64,000 bases of DNA, taken from Corella eumyota (lineage: Eukaryota; Chordata; Ascidiacea; Phlebobranchia; Corellidae). Numbering within the stretch: position 1 is the first letter of the stretch; each line of letters starts with the position of its first letter. Under the pieces are notes generated by a model. The model worked only from the letters and a program-made list of their open reading frames with translations, was not told the origin of the DNA and ran no database searches. The translations under genes and the position numbers were made by a program. Location: assembly GCA_963082875.1 (NCBI GenBank), contig OY720100.1:12300591-12364590 (forward strand), given 5' to 3'. Shown here one piece after another: positions 15,001-25,741 of this stretch.

Positions 15001-18000
15001 GAAAAAAAAATACCTAAATGCATTTTAGCTCCCTCCCTTTGGTTTGGAGCTATTAGATTAAAAAGACAACGATATTTTCCAAATATCACCGTTAGAATTG
15101 AATAAAAAATTATTGAAATTTATTGGGACATTATATAATTCAAACAGTTGCCATTCACTAATACAATCACGCACCCGTACACGCCAGAGGCACGTTATTT
15201 CCCTTGCACAACAGATATACTAAATCAATCGATATCAGCGAATATCTGTTTATAGAGTGAAATTGTCACAAGCCATTCATCGCGCGTGGTTTATCAGCTG
15301 CGGTTAATCATAAGGGGGAACATTAAAGCAAATTAATACAGAGTTGGTCTTTTCTCTATCAAGTATTGAGCAATCAAACGGTTTAAATAAATGGCTGACC
15401 TAATGTATCCGCTTTGTGGTTGATTAATCATAGGCGGGTGAATAAACGGAAAACATATAGAGAGTAAAGGTCCTTTGTGCAAGTTTAAACCTTGAATTAT
15501 ATTTAAATATTCTGAAGGAAAGGGTTTTAAATTTTTTACGTGAGTTTTTAATTTTTTGCCTACCAAATTTTGTGCCTGTGCCCTTTCTTTCTCCAGGATG
15601 TGGATTGAGCAAAAAAAGCTTTAGCAAACGCTAGTAGTTGACCTTGTTTTAAGTGCTACACACACATACATAAATAATGCGAATATCGATTTAAAGCAAG
15701 GGCACTTTGCACAACGTAAAGTGCTTATTTGTCATAGTCCTTCTGTACGTTGCAACATTAAACAATAATTGAAAAAAGATTTTTCGGAAATGTTTCGGTC
15801 GCGAATTTTCAGACATTGTGTCTGGTATATAAGTAACCCGTGCGATTTGGCACGTGGGCCTTTTTAAAACCTATACAAATTGACGTCACGTCGCCCTGGC
15901 AACGGAGTGGTAAAGTAGGTCGATCAGTAACGGTTTAGGTATGGTTTCCACATTTAAACAAATGAAAAATTTTGACAATTTCACACAGACAAAATAAATA
16001 TTACCCGGTATTTAAATTCGCTTAACTGGGTCGGGGTTAATTTTTGAGTGTCATAAAACAGTCATATCTTGAAAAACTTTGCTTGTTTTGTAATAAAATC
16101 GCTTTCGCTTTAAGTTAAGTAGCGGTCGTAAGAAAGGGGGATTTTCTGCGAAATTTGAATTTAAATGAAAATATTAATATTACTACGAATTCTAAAATTT
16201 TCTGTAAGAACTAGCTTTGTGGAAACAAAATTTAAACTAAACAGATATATCACAAGAATATACACTTAAAACCGGATATGAAATTCAAGCATTTTACTGC
16301 CTTAGACAGTATCACAATACTGCATAACTTATTAATTTCGGCAATTTTTCTAACTGTTTTTTCAAACCAAAAATCGCGTGTATTTTTTAAACGTAGTCCC
16401 CAAACCTGTAAATTGTACCAAAAACTGAACAAACAAATGATAACATAAACCTAAGAAGTTGTCTTGTTTTTGAGGTGAAAAATGTGCAAACAACAAAATA
16501 CCGAAAGTCATCAAATCTTGAACGCTTTAAGTAAGGTCCTTATATTTTTGTAAGAATAATATTATTGCATTACAATTCATGTTACATTTATTAAGTAACA
16601 ATGGCGTGTGTTTTATTTAAATCGAGGGGCAGATCGCTGTATATATATCTTGAAGAAGGAAGCATGGGCGATTGGTCGGGGGTGTCTACTGATAACAAAA
16701 TTTGAGTTTAAACTCGTTTACCCCTGGATTTTACCCTATTACCCCAAAGACATTGCCCCTTTATAGACCTACTTATCATTTTAAAAACCCTGGGCCCAAA
16801 TTTTTTTCAAAATGCTATTTTTTGCTACTTACCAGAAAAAAAAATACCTAAATGCATTTTAGCTCCTTCCCTTGAGGTTGGAGCTATTAGGTTAAACATT
16901 TTTTGAATTTAAATGTGAAAAATGTGCATAAACGACGTCTGATTACGCTACAAATTAAGCGTAAACAGATAGCGAGCTTACACAATTTAGTTTATGCAAA
17001 GGGAACGACAGCAAAACGATGAAAAGCGTTAAGCTGCAGTTTAAATGCAATGTAATTGTTCGATTAACTGAAAATTGAGTTTATAAAGTAGACCTGAAAA
17101 AATAACTCCCGTTTGTGGTGCCCACGAATTTTTTTTTACAAAAATTTGATCGAAATTTTACGCTCGACAATTGCATACAACCTAATTTAAATTATTAATA
17201 GAGTGTGTTAAATTTAACTACAGCCAACAAGTAATTAACTCTCGTGGGACAAGCAATACACAACATAACTGTGGGCCATGTGCTATGTGTCTCATAACAG
17301 TAACCCAATAAAAATGTTACCATACATACATATATATTTAAAATGCCTTTCACATTATATTGTCTGTGTCAATTTGACTTTTTTGCTGCCTGTTTAAACG
17401 GAAAAAGGTGACGCAGAGATCCTGTCACGTGACACACTCAGAAAACGCAGAACTAGACCGTTTCCTATGATATCGAAATTAATTAACCGACATTCTGTGA
17501 TATTACTAATTTCTGGCAGGCAATATTATAAACAGTGGTAACCAAAAATGGAAAGTAAACTGGTAAATACACGTGATTTTGCAAGGAAATTCACATCTTT
17601 AATTATACTACATCCTTAATTCACGTTTTAAAATAAAATTTAAAATTCGTGGAATTGCTCGCTTTTAAGTTGCGTGGTATAGCATACAGGTTAGGTCTAA
17701 TCGAATTAGTCGCATTTCTGGCGCTCTAAATTCAATAGATTCATCGTCCATTTCCGCCTACATATATGGCTGTATTTTTCCTCTGTGCAGATAGCTACTA
17801 TGCAATATATTACAGTATTGTATATTGCAAAGGCCTTTGCATTAACAGCCTACATGTAAAATAAGTCACAAATATAAGAAAATAGCTACAAATTACCAAA
17901 TACTGTTTAATCAAGCCTGTGTTTGTGTTTTTTAATTTTGTACACACAGGTTTAAATGCCTTCTTTTCTATCATGTAAAATTCAAAAGTTATTAAGCTTA

Positions 18001-21000
18001 AAGCATAGGCTGTACGTATATAAGTATATAGCGTGCATATATCTAACTGTTATTTGTTTTTCCACATGCAAGAATAAAAATAGATTGGACTCATTAGATA
18101 TAAGGTTATGTAAGTTTATGATCATATATTTCTTTGTGTGTATTGTAATCACAAAAAAACAATAAATTTTTTACCTTGACTATAAACACCAAACACTAAG
18201 TAAGGTAACATACAAAAGTAATGTAAATGATCGGAACTGGTGAAAAAATGATTAGGCTATCAAATTTTAAATAAACCTAAAACACCTAGGTTAAAAATAG
18301 GCCTAAAATGGGACAGAACAATTTACCAAATACCCCCAAAAATACAATTTGGCATAACACAAAAGGCTACAGTTTCCCAAAAAAATGGGAGAAAAGATAA
18401 ATAACAAAGACCTGTGAACAGTTCAATTGTAAGCATTCTGACTAATTAAACATACATACAGTTGCTACAAGAAGATGTACTGACAATAAAACTGCAGATA
18501 TGACTAACATGGCATTTTTACCTAATAATAGGACTTTTTGACGTTTTTAATAAAATAGAGAATCTCTATATTTAAAACAATATATTATTTGTGCGCAGTT
18601 GGAATTTTATAATATTTGCATAAAGCAATTTAACATTTTCCTATTTGCTATTTTCTTAATTATCTATTTTTAAACAACACCGTCTATTTAAATCCCAGTA
18701 TTTACATTTAACTACTAAACTTTAAAAAATTAAATCTAGGCTTTTCAATTTAACATAATATTAAATGATTTAAGTTGTACAATAAATAATATATCAATAA
18801 AAACATTTACTTAAAAATGGTCGATTACTATTAACCTAAACTCATTTAAAGTTATAGCAATTAAAATATCGCCTAGCAGAAACAATTACCGGTTTTTAAA
18901 TATTGATTATGATTAAAACGGGCTTAGAGATTAATCCAAGGTTATACAAAATAAAACCCCTAAATACACGTGATTATAAACCTAATACACTGTAATACAA
19001 CTTGAACCGTTCTGCTAATAAACTAATGACCGATAATACGCAATTAACAGTTTATCTTTAATTGTAAAGTCAATAAAACTACTGATTTTGACCTTGTGCT
19101 AACCCCTTAACAAATAATAAATTGACGTGACGTAATCAAAGCTAGTAAAATAAAGGTCGTAAAACAGAAAAAAAAATTGTGCACTATATAAACCCAAATA
19201 AAAACACGTGCTTATAATTAATCGCTGAATTAGTAAATTTTTGGATAATTTTTTAAAATTTCTTTTATATTTTGAAATGCGAAATTTTATGAGTACTCGA
19301 CAATTTTGTATAATGAAGTTATAAGAAGGTCACGTGACCGATCAGCATCTCACAAAACTATAAACAAGTGAAATCATTGCAATTTTACCAAATAAAGACA
19401 ATTTACAATCAGCGGAAACAAAAAAATGAGATATTTTATCGCGATTTTAGACAAAAATTCAAAACCTTGGCATAAACAGTACGGTAACAGTTGAAACAAG
19501 CACGCTATACACCCAGCTTTAACTATCAGCAATTTCGATTTATAATCTCAATAAAACTTGCCATTAAAACTTCACTGAAACAAGATCAACAAACGATACT
19601 ACGTCAATTGTGTTTACCGAGAATTCGGGTCACGTGATTTCGGAGCACAACCCGTGGTCACGTGACAAGATTGGGCCAATCACAGAACGGGAGGCCGAAT
19701 TGTTAAGCAATGCGGTAAATAAAACTCGACAACGTTGTAGATTACAGCTTTAAAAACAAATAATAAAATGCCAAGAAATAAAATGGGTATTTAAACTTTA
19801 ACTGTATGCTATAAAGATTACAACTGACTTCCATTAAAAAAAAGCCTTTAAAAATAAAATACGTCACATACCGTAGAATTAACACGTGCTTCTCGGCTAT
19901 TTCGCAAGTCTATGGCAAAGTCAACATTCGAAGAATTAGCTTAAGTGCAAATATAGGTGAATCATTGCGCTATTAATTCCTTTGTGCGCAATAACTTAAG
20001 GATTTAAACCATTAAACGGAATTTAAATATGATAAAAGTAGAAATATACGCACATATAGAACTAATACTTATCATAGGCAACTAGAAAAAATTTTAAATT
20101 TTTTTTAGGTGGCATTGAAGCGACTCAAACCCGAAACGTTTTGGCTAGTAAACCCGCACCATAGCAAGTAACCACACTTTACTGGCTGGTGATAAAAAAA
20201 TAAAACGTTACTAAAACGATTGTATGCCATATTATTATTAGATTTTTCGCATTTCTATAAACAATAGGCGTGCCACAATGGCCGATTGTTTAAAGAACCG
20301 GTTTATAATGTGATTTTTTGAACTATAAGTACAACACAATTTGAATAACACCCATAATTCAAACCAAGAACTAATTAAAATTAAAACGACAAACTCAAAG
20401 TCGTAATAACATTAATATAATAAACTCTACGGTTGACTTATCACGAGGTGATAATGAGAATTGGTGTTAATTCTCCGCGAAAAATCGTATTTCCTATTTA
20501 ATCTACCACAGTTGAACAAGTGGAATCGCACGAACGAGAAATGGTTAAAAGCCGCATGTGACAAGGTAGGTAATAATACAGACCGATATAACGATATAAT
20601 ACACTACCTACAGACAGAAGAAAAACGCTTCATTTTAATGCCAATTTTACATAGAAACAGCCCTAACCTAATGACCCTATTTTTAGGGGGAAATTTAGCA
20701 ATATCATGTGAAATTCACAAATTGGTGCTTTCCTAATAACCAGTAATCTCTAAGATTGACACTACTGCTTAAAAGTATCAAAGATAAGCCAAGTATCGGT
20801 CGTGGTTTGTGTTTTCAAATGCCAGACATCAAGACAGATGTTGATATGTCTGACAGATAATCAAATATATACTATCTTTAATATAATCACAATACACTAC
20901 ACATTTTAACTTCATTTAACAAATAACCCCTTCATACACAAACCAAACATTACACAAAACATTTTATGAACTCCCACTTAACTATACTTAGTTTACAAAT

Positions 21001-24000
21001 AAATATTTTAAACAAATAAAAAATGTTTTTTAATATTTCAAAACAAATATTAATGTTTTAAACTCCTATTTAACTTTATAACAAATATTAATGTTTTAAA
21101 CTCCTATTTAACTTTATAAAACAATAAATTTTTCTCTAAGTAATTTTTTACTATATATATATATGTTTTAACTGTACTATATTTAAAAAAAATTAAACAC
21201 AAAAAAAAAGTTTAACGTACCATGTCTTTAGCTACATCAACAGGAATATCACTTTCAATATCAAAATCAAATTCAACAGCTTCGTCATTCTTATGTTTTT
21301 GTTTCAATTTCTGAGCATCTTCGACGACCAATCTAAGGGTAACCGTGTCGTTGTTGGCCCCTGCTTCGGTTTCACCCTCTTTCGTGTCAGGGGAATTATT
21401 GGACTCCCTGTTTGGGGCTATTTCAACTTTAACCCCTGTGACTTCTACGAAGAACGGCTCAGTAAGAAGCTGCTGTACATTGTGTCTAAAAAAAGTAAAA
21501 AAAAAAAAATTTATTTAAATTAAAAATGAATAAACAAAATTTACATTAAACATAAATACATTTTTTTTTAGACACATGGAATAAAGGGTGTCTTAGTTTT
21601 TATGCTATGTGTATATTCACACACAAAAAACCTTTAGTAAGTACTGACTTGTCAAAATTTATATACAAAAACAAGGTCATACCTTTTGGTCTTGTCCTTG
21701 TTTATACAGATCGAAATAATATGCTTTTCTTCTTTACCTTGAACTTTTTCGAAATTTGCAGGTGGGAAACCCTGCAAATAAACACCAGTTTTAAGCCGAC
21801 TTTATGTTGTTTATTGACAAACAGAAGAGCAAAGATATAATCATTAATAACTAGTGTGTATTGTGTAACTTAATGACATGTTTGCATAATTGCTTGTTTA
21901 CTGTTTGTTTACAAAGGGTGGCACTTAATTTAAAATAGTAAACAATAAATTTGCAAAACATCTTGTGCAGTCACAATAACAAAAATTTTTTTTTTTTTTT
22001 ACAAATTTTTTTAAACAAAGAAAATTTGTTAAGCCAGCATTACCCTACCTGTGTTACTTTGCGATATATTTGGCCAGCGTTGTTGCATTCAGAATAAGGA
22101 TATTCCCCAGTGATCATCTCTAACATGCACATACCAAACGCATAAACATCTACACTCTCATCATAATGCTCCTCGTACATTTCCGGGGCCATAAATTCTG
22201 GCGTGCCTGCATAAATCAACAAAATGTCAGCCTTCAGTTGCAAAAAAAATGAAAAATAGCAGTAAGGTACAGATATTTTCTTTGTAACTGTATAAATCCA
22301 CCATAATAGAAATCTTTTAATTTTGTATACTGCTAGGCAATACACTTAATGTAAATAGTATGTTGATATTTTAATATTGGCTGTGGTTAACTTTGGGAAA
22401 TTAAGCAATTAGCAACACACAATTATTCAAATTTAAATTGTTCGTCTTTAATGATTATTATCTTTAAAAAAGGTTTTGCTGTAGGGACAAAAATATTTTG
22501 TATGGTTTATAGATAGGGTTTTACATTGAAATTTGGAGTTTATATGCTATTATTTTCCACTGTAAAAACGAAATTTGAGTCAAAATTGACTGTAAAAAAT
22601 TCAGTTAAGATGATACATTACCACTTAATTTTAAAAAGGAGAATTATAATATTGGAGAAAAAATAACATTTTTTAAATAAAAGGGCTTTAAGTTAGGCAT
22701 ATATATATTATATATATATATCGTCTATTAAGCTCTATTAACTATAATTTATACATATACAGGCAGATTTCTTTAGGTTGTGCAATGCACCATACTAAAG
22801 TAAACAACTTTAAAGAGAAAACAACGAAAACCTTCAATAAACAAACAATCTACTTTGAAAGTCTCAATTGAAAGCCAAAGTCCCATTCAAAACATTATGT
22901 TTGTGAAACTCAAATACTCTATATTGATTACAGTTGTCACTTTGGCTAATCAATAATGCATTTTAAAACTATATATTACACCATGTTAAGGCTGGTACTT
23001 GTAAAAAATTAATAATATATATGTAGTGCAACAGTCTGGTAAATGAGTAATGCACATAAATCAATAAAAAAATTGATATAATGAATACAATTTTAAACTC
23101 ATTTTGATATTAATTAGGGAATGAATGTAAATTTTAACACTTGTATTTTCTGTATTGAAACATATATACACCTTAATAGTTTTTAAAAATTATAAATTAT
23201 ACAAAAAAATAATTATAACATTTGCTTAAATTTTTATAGGTCATTCATTATTAATGTCAAATAAATATAAAAGAATATGCTACCGATTACACTCTTGGCA
23301 AATGAAGTCCTTTTTAGTGTAGCAAGCCCCAAATCTCCAACTTTAACTGAGCCAGTTGGTCCTGTTATAAACACATTGTCACATTTTAAATCCCGATGAA
23401 TAATAGGTGGATTTCGAGTGTGCAAAAACAGAAGGCCCTTTAAAATCTGACGGCACCAGCTTCTTAAAACCTTTGGTTTAACCGATTTAAAGCGCTTTAA
23501 ATACCTGAAAACAAAAAGCTGGGCATTAATATTTGATCAGAAATATCAGACTTTAAACTTAAAAAGAAATACACAAATATATTAATTCAAATACGAATAA
23601 TAAATCAATATTTGCTGGCAAATACACATTGTCATGCAGTGTTTTTAATTTACAGCAATAGGTGTAGGTAATAAAATACATTTTGGTAATAGAATGTTAT
23701 ATGCAATAGTTTTGTTGCGTTTTTATATATCACGTTGTAGTATTTTATATATATACCAATACATCACTTTTCCATATAAAGGCATAATTAAACCATCAGT
23801 CAACTTAATCAAAACTAAAAATGCTTCGCTATAACACTCTGCCATATTTGTTGTATTATTTTTTGTCTATTAAAATGGCCTTGAGGTACGAAAAACATTA
23901 TTTACATTACTCCTGAGTGGTTGGCATAATAGCACAACATGTAATCTACACTCTTGTTTCCAGGAAACAAAACCACAATCTGATGCACTATTTGAACGAT

Positions 24001-25741
24001 GTGATTAATTAAAATTGTTGATAAAACTTAGTAAAATTCCCCAAATCATTAACTACGATGACAATGTCACTGTTAAACAATTTGTCAAGTTATTCTATAA
24101 TCATCACACTATTTAAAAAAAAATAAATAAAAGTGATCGCTATGATAAATTAATAATAAATAAAATTTCCAGATTTGTACTTACGTTTTTAAAGTGCCTG
24201 ATGTCATTAATTCGGTAACCAAAATAATGCATTTTTTCCCCTTTAACGATTGATAATCCCAGGAATCGTAGAAGCGGACAATATTAGGATGTTGCAGACC
24301 TTTTAACATCTCTGCTTCCTCCCGAAAACGTAATCGCTCACCCTTGGATAACTTGTGGTGCTATAAAAACAAAATATATGTTTTTTTTAGATTTATTCAA
24401 CAGTTTGTCAATTAAAACATTTTTTATCAAAAACTTTTGTTTTTTATATGTTGCCACTTTTAAATAAAATTTACCTGCAATTCACACCATGCCACAGCAA
24501 CCCCTGTATCAGTGTCCAGCCCCTTGAACACAGTCTTAAAACTTCCCCTCCCCAACTCTATATCAAACTTCAGAAATCGGGAATCAGGGGACTCCCCAAT
24601 TGCTTTCCCTTCGTCTTCTAATTCGGCTTTTTGATCTTCGACAGGGTCAGTTTCGAGGGAAATCACCTCGCTCGGCCCCACCTGGGGAGAGTTTCTTTCA
24701 TTGTTAGTATCCTCTTTTATTTCGGTGTTATTCTCATTGTTCTCGGATTTATTTTCGACTTCAGGGGCTTTTTCATTGTTGTCAACTTTAACGGAATTAG
24801 TTGTCTCGTCAATGCTGGTTGTTATTTCTTCAGTAACTGTTAAAAAAACAAACATTTTATTTAAATTTTTTGGAAATCTTTAAAATTCAGCAGTTTTAAA
24901 AAATTTTAAACTTTTTATGAAAAAAAAGATTCCACTAGTTAAAGCAAAAATAACTAACATCTCAACAAATATTTTTTATAAATAAAAAAAGTTGTATAAA
25001 CAGGCTTTTTAAAATTTAATAATTGGAATATTATATATGTATATAAAAATTATATGTAAATAAGGAATAGTATTATGCTAATTTATTTCAAAAATTAGCT
25101 AGCATTAACTAACCTATCTGCTCAATATTATCATTTTCTTCTGCATCAGGCTTTAAAGCGTTGTTGCAATTATTATTAGTTATATAAGATGCAAGATCAG
25201 TGATGCTACTCGGGGGTGTAGCATCAACAAAAGTAACCTTTTTCTCATGTATTTCTGTAATATTCTTATTCCAATTTGGATACACTTGTTCTGGGTCTTG
25301 ATGTAATCCGTTAGTGATAATACTATGGTCATTATTTTCTTGTTTTAATTTCACAGCTTTTTTAATAGAATGTATTTCCGATTCCTTAGAGTCTAAAGTT
25401 GTATTTCCATTTACTTCACTTGTGATCAGGTAATGTCCATTGCTGGACAAATCTCCATTTACTTTTTTGTGTAAATTATCCATATCTATTTCATGCTCAA
25501 CTTTTGGACTGTTTATTAAATGTTTATCTGGTTTATCAGAAATATTAGATTCAACTTGCAAGTCATCTTTATTGCATATTCCTTCTTTGAGATTAACAGA
25601 AGAAATGGGTTCCATTGTTTTTGTTATTGCTTGTTTACTATTTTCGTGCCCGTTTGTTGGGGCAGCTGCAACAGAGGTTTCATTTTTTGCCATTGTTTTG
25701 CCGTTCATAATACAACAAATTGGAGAAACGTGGTGGTACAT
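1..25741 (-). CDS. WNK: WNK (with-no-lysine) serine/threonine kinase, 3' end outside window
   Basis: Cytoplasmic chloride-sensing kinase that phosphorylates OSR1/SPAK to control ion cotransport (family knowledge). Exons, 5' to 3': 25741-25114, 24836-24475, 24360-24185, 23504-23284, 22206-22049, 21771-21683, 21485-21221, 7490-6870, 6333-6259, 5734-5647, 5466-5288, 5193-5041, 4705-4571, 2357-2229, 2009-1 (open to the edge); all junctions keep frame, at least 1762 codons. The glycine loop GRGSFK (residues 305-310) carries the WNK-type catalytic lysine, and the usual beta3 lysine is Cys327 (VAWCELQ). HRDLK has Asp427; DLG is 446-448 with Leu447 and Leu449, the chloride-site leucines; activation serines are 456 and 460. 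Next come an autoinhibitory PF2 domain (exon 7), a poly-Gln segment (exon 8), two more PF2/CCT-like domains (exons 11-12 and 14-15), and a Ser/Thr-rich tail with RFQV (~1616) and RFHV (~1664), which fit the RFxV OSR1/SPAK docking motif. The start is the most upstream ATG; in-frame ATGs at 25708 and 25693 are alternatives. Confidence 0.96.
2358..4570. other. WNK intron 13 (2.2 kb)
   Basis: Non-coding on the WNK strand. It holds a perfect TGACGTCA (2917-2924), three copies of an AGCGAATCGTTT motif (near 4045, 4066 and 4497) of which the first sits in a small perfect hairpin (ATTCGC-TAAAA-GCGAAT), and a weak plus-strand exon-like pair at 2805-2909 and 2991-3040 described under findings. Nothing else is recognisable. 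Confidence 0.6.
6259..6333 (-). other. 75-nt GC-rich microexon of WNK (exon 9), possibly a cassette
   Basis: Bounded by a good acceptor (gttgtgtgcag) and a gtag donor, the segment is exactly 25 codons, phase 0 on both sides, and reads [14 protein letters not shown] followed by a Pro/Tyr-rich end. It stands out as a GC-rich island in very AT-rich intron sequence. Including or skipping it leaves the reading frame intact, so it could be a regulated cassette. It is too short to be seen as an ORF and was found by splice signals and composition. Confidence 0.7.
6880..7375 (-). repeat. CAA/CAG-rich low-complexity tract coding poly-glutamine in WNK exon 8
   Basis: The minus strand reads a run of CAA and CAG codons broken by Leu, Ile, Pro, Asn and His, roughly 160 residues and mostly glutamine, directly after the exon part that completes the PF2 domain. 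CAA and CAG are mixed and interruptions are frequent, so it is not a pure triplet array. Other frames here (plus-strand Val/Leu-rich, minus-strand Asn/Ser-rich) are shadows of this repeat. Length polymorphism between individuals would be expected. Confidence 0.9.
7765..8013 (+). CDS. Possible nested small two-exon ORF (61 aa), doubtful
   Basis: Exon 1, 7765-7818, starts with ATG ([10 protein letters not shown]...) and ends at a gtaagt donor. Exon 2, 7882-8013, follows a tttttaacag acceptor, is in frame, and ends at TAA (...DSIKFL). The predicted 61-aa product resembles nothing I recognise. It would lie antisense to WNK just upstream of the poly-Gln exon. Against it: neighbouring sequence is also open in other frames for 25-35 codons, so openness alone carries little weight, and exon 1 is short. 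Treat as a candidate only. Confidence 0.2.
12294..12411. promoter_or_regulatory. Duplicated 49 bp module with GGCGCC and octamer-like sites
   Basis: Two copies (12294-12342 and 12363-12411, period 69, about 42 of 49 bases identical by eye) each carry ACGACGGC, a GGCGCC palindrome in an E2F-like TTTCGGCGCC/TTTTGGCGCC context, and TTTGCAT; the second copy has a perfect POU octamer ATTTGCAT at 12397-12404. A GTCACGTGAC site lies about 50 bp to the left. That the transcription-factor-like words survive in both copies suggests regulatory DNA, but function is inference. Confidence 0.4.
14538..15063. repeat. Dispersed repeat, copy 1, with internal 99 bp tandem duplication
   Basis: Shares near-identical sequence with 16489-16914, from AACAACAAAATACCG to GGAGCTATTAG. 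This copy holds two tandem units (period 99) of the segment beginning AAGCATGGGCGATTGG (near 14743 and 14842), where the other copy has one. No coding capacity and no terminal inverted repeats were seen. A clear target-site duplication was not found around this copy. Superfamily unknown. Confidence 0.75.
16475..16928. mobile_element. Dispersed repeat, copy 2, flanked by 14 bp target-site duplication
   Basis: The element (16489-16914) matches copy 1 at 14538-15063 and is bracketed by perfect 14 bp direct repeats GTGAAAAATGTGCA at 16475-16488 and 16915-16928. A long target duplication with no terminal inverted repeats points to target-primed integration (LINE-mobilised, SINE-like) rather than a cut-and-paste transposon. 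No A-box/B-box pair or poly-A tail was recognised, so the class is uncertain. Confidence 0.7.
19329..19680. promoter_or_regulatory. E-box/CCAAT cluster, candidate internal WNK promoter
   Basis: GTCACGTGAC at 19329-19338, GTCACGTGAT at 19629-19638, GTCACGTGAC at 19657-19666, then an ATTGGGCCAAT inverted CCAAT pair at 19670-19680. GTCACGTGAC is the core bound by USF/TFE/MITF-type bHLH-ZIP factors (family knowledge). A promoter here firing on the minus strand would give transcripts starting after the kinase exons. No TATA box or first exon could be assigned. Confidence 0.35.
21042..21117. repeat. 38 bp tandem duplication in WNK intron
   Basis: Two adjacent copies (21042-21079 and 21080-21117) of an AT-rich unit beginning AACAAATATTAATG, about 100 bp past the donor of WNK exon 7. 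Sequence-only observation. Confidence 0.9.

Larger units (their letters stand above)
7491..21220. other. 13.7 kb WNK intron between PF2-domain exon and poly-Gln exon
   Basis: By far the longest intron in the window. WNK frame is kept across it (DVAKDM in exon 7 joins VQNGF in exon 8, as in the family's PF2 domain), so the two flanks belong to one gene. Contents seen: eight perfect TGACGTCA palindromes between 8109 and 15888; four perfect GTCACGTGAC palindromes between 12233 and 19666; a duplicated 49 bp module at 12294-12411; two copies of a ~0.4-0.5 kb dispersed repeat; a 38 bp tandem duplication at 21042-21117; and a possible nested plus-strand two-exon ORF at 7765-8013. The rest has no recognisable gene; scattered open frames of 60-90 codons look like chance. 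Confidence 0.75.

Noticed and set aside
14538-16914. Two similar repeats 1.9 kb apart, considered as the two ends of a long-terminal-repeat element
   Set aside because: No TG...CA ends, no primer-binding site or polypurine tract, no coding region between them, and only the second copy has its own 14 bp target duplication, so they are separate insertions.
20461-20736. 91-codon plus-strand frame
   Set aside because: Starts with TTG rather than ATG, inside the WNK intron, with no domain; judged chance.
20820-20862. Imperfect palindrome around CAGACATCAA...TTGATATGTCTG
   Set aside because: Short and single copy; no matching known regulatory class could be argued.
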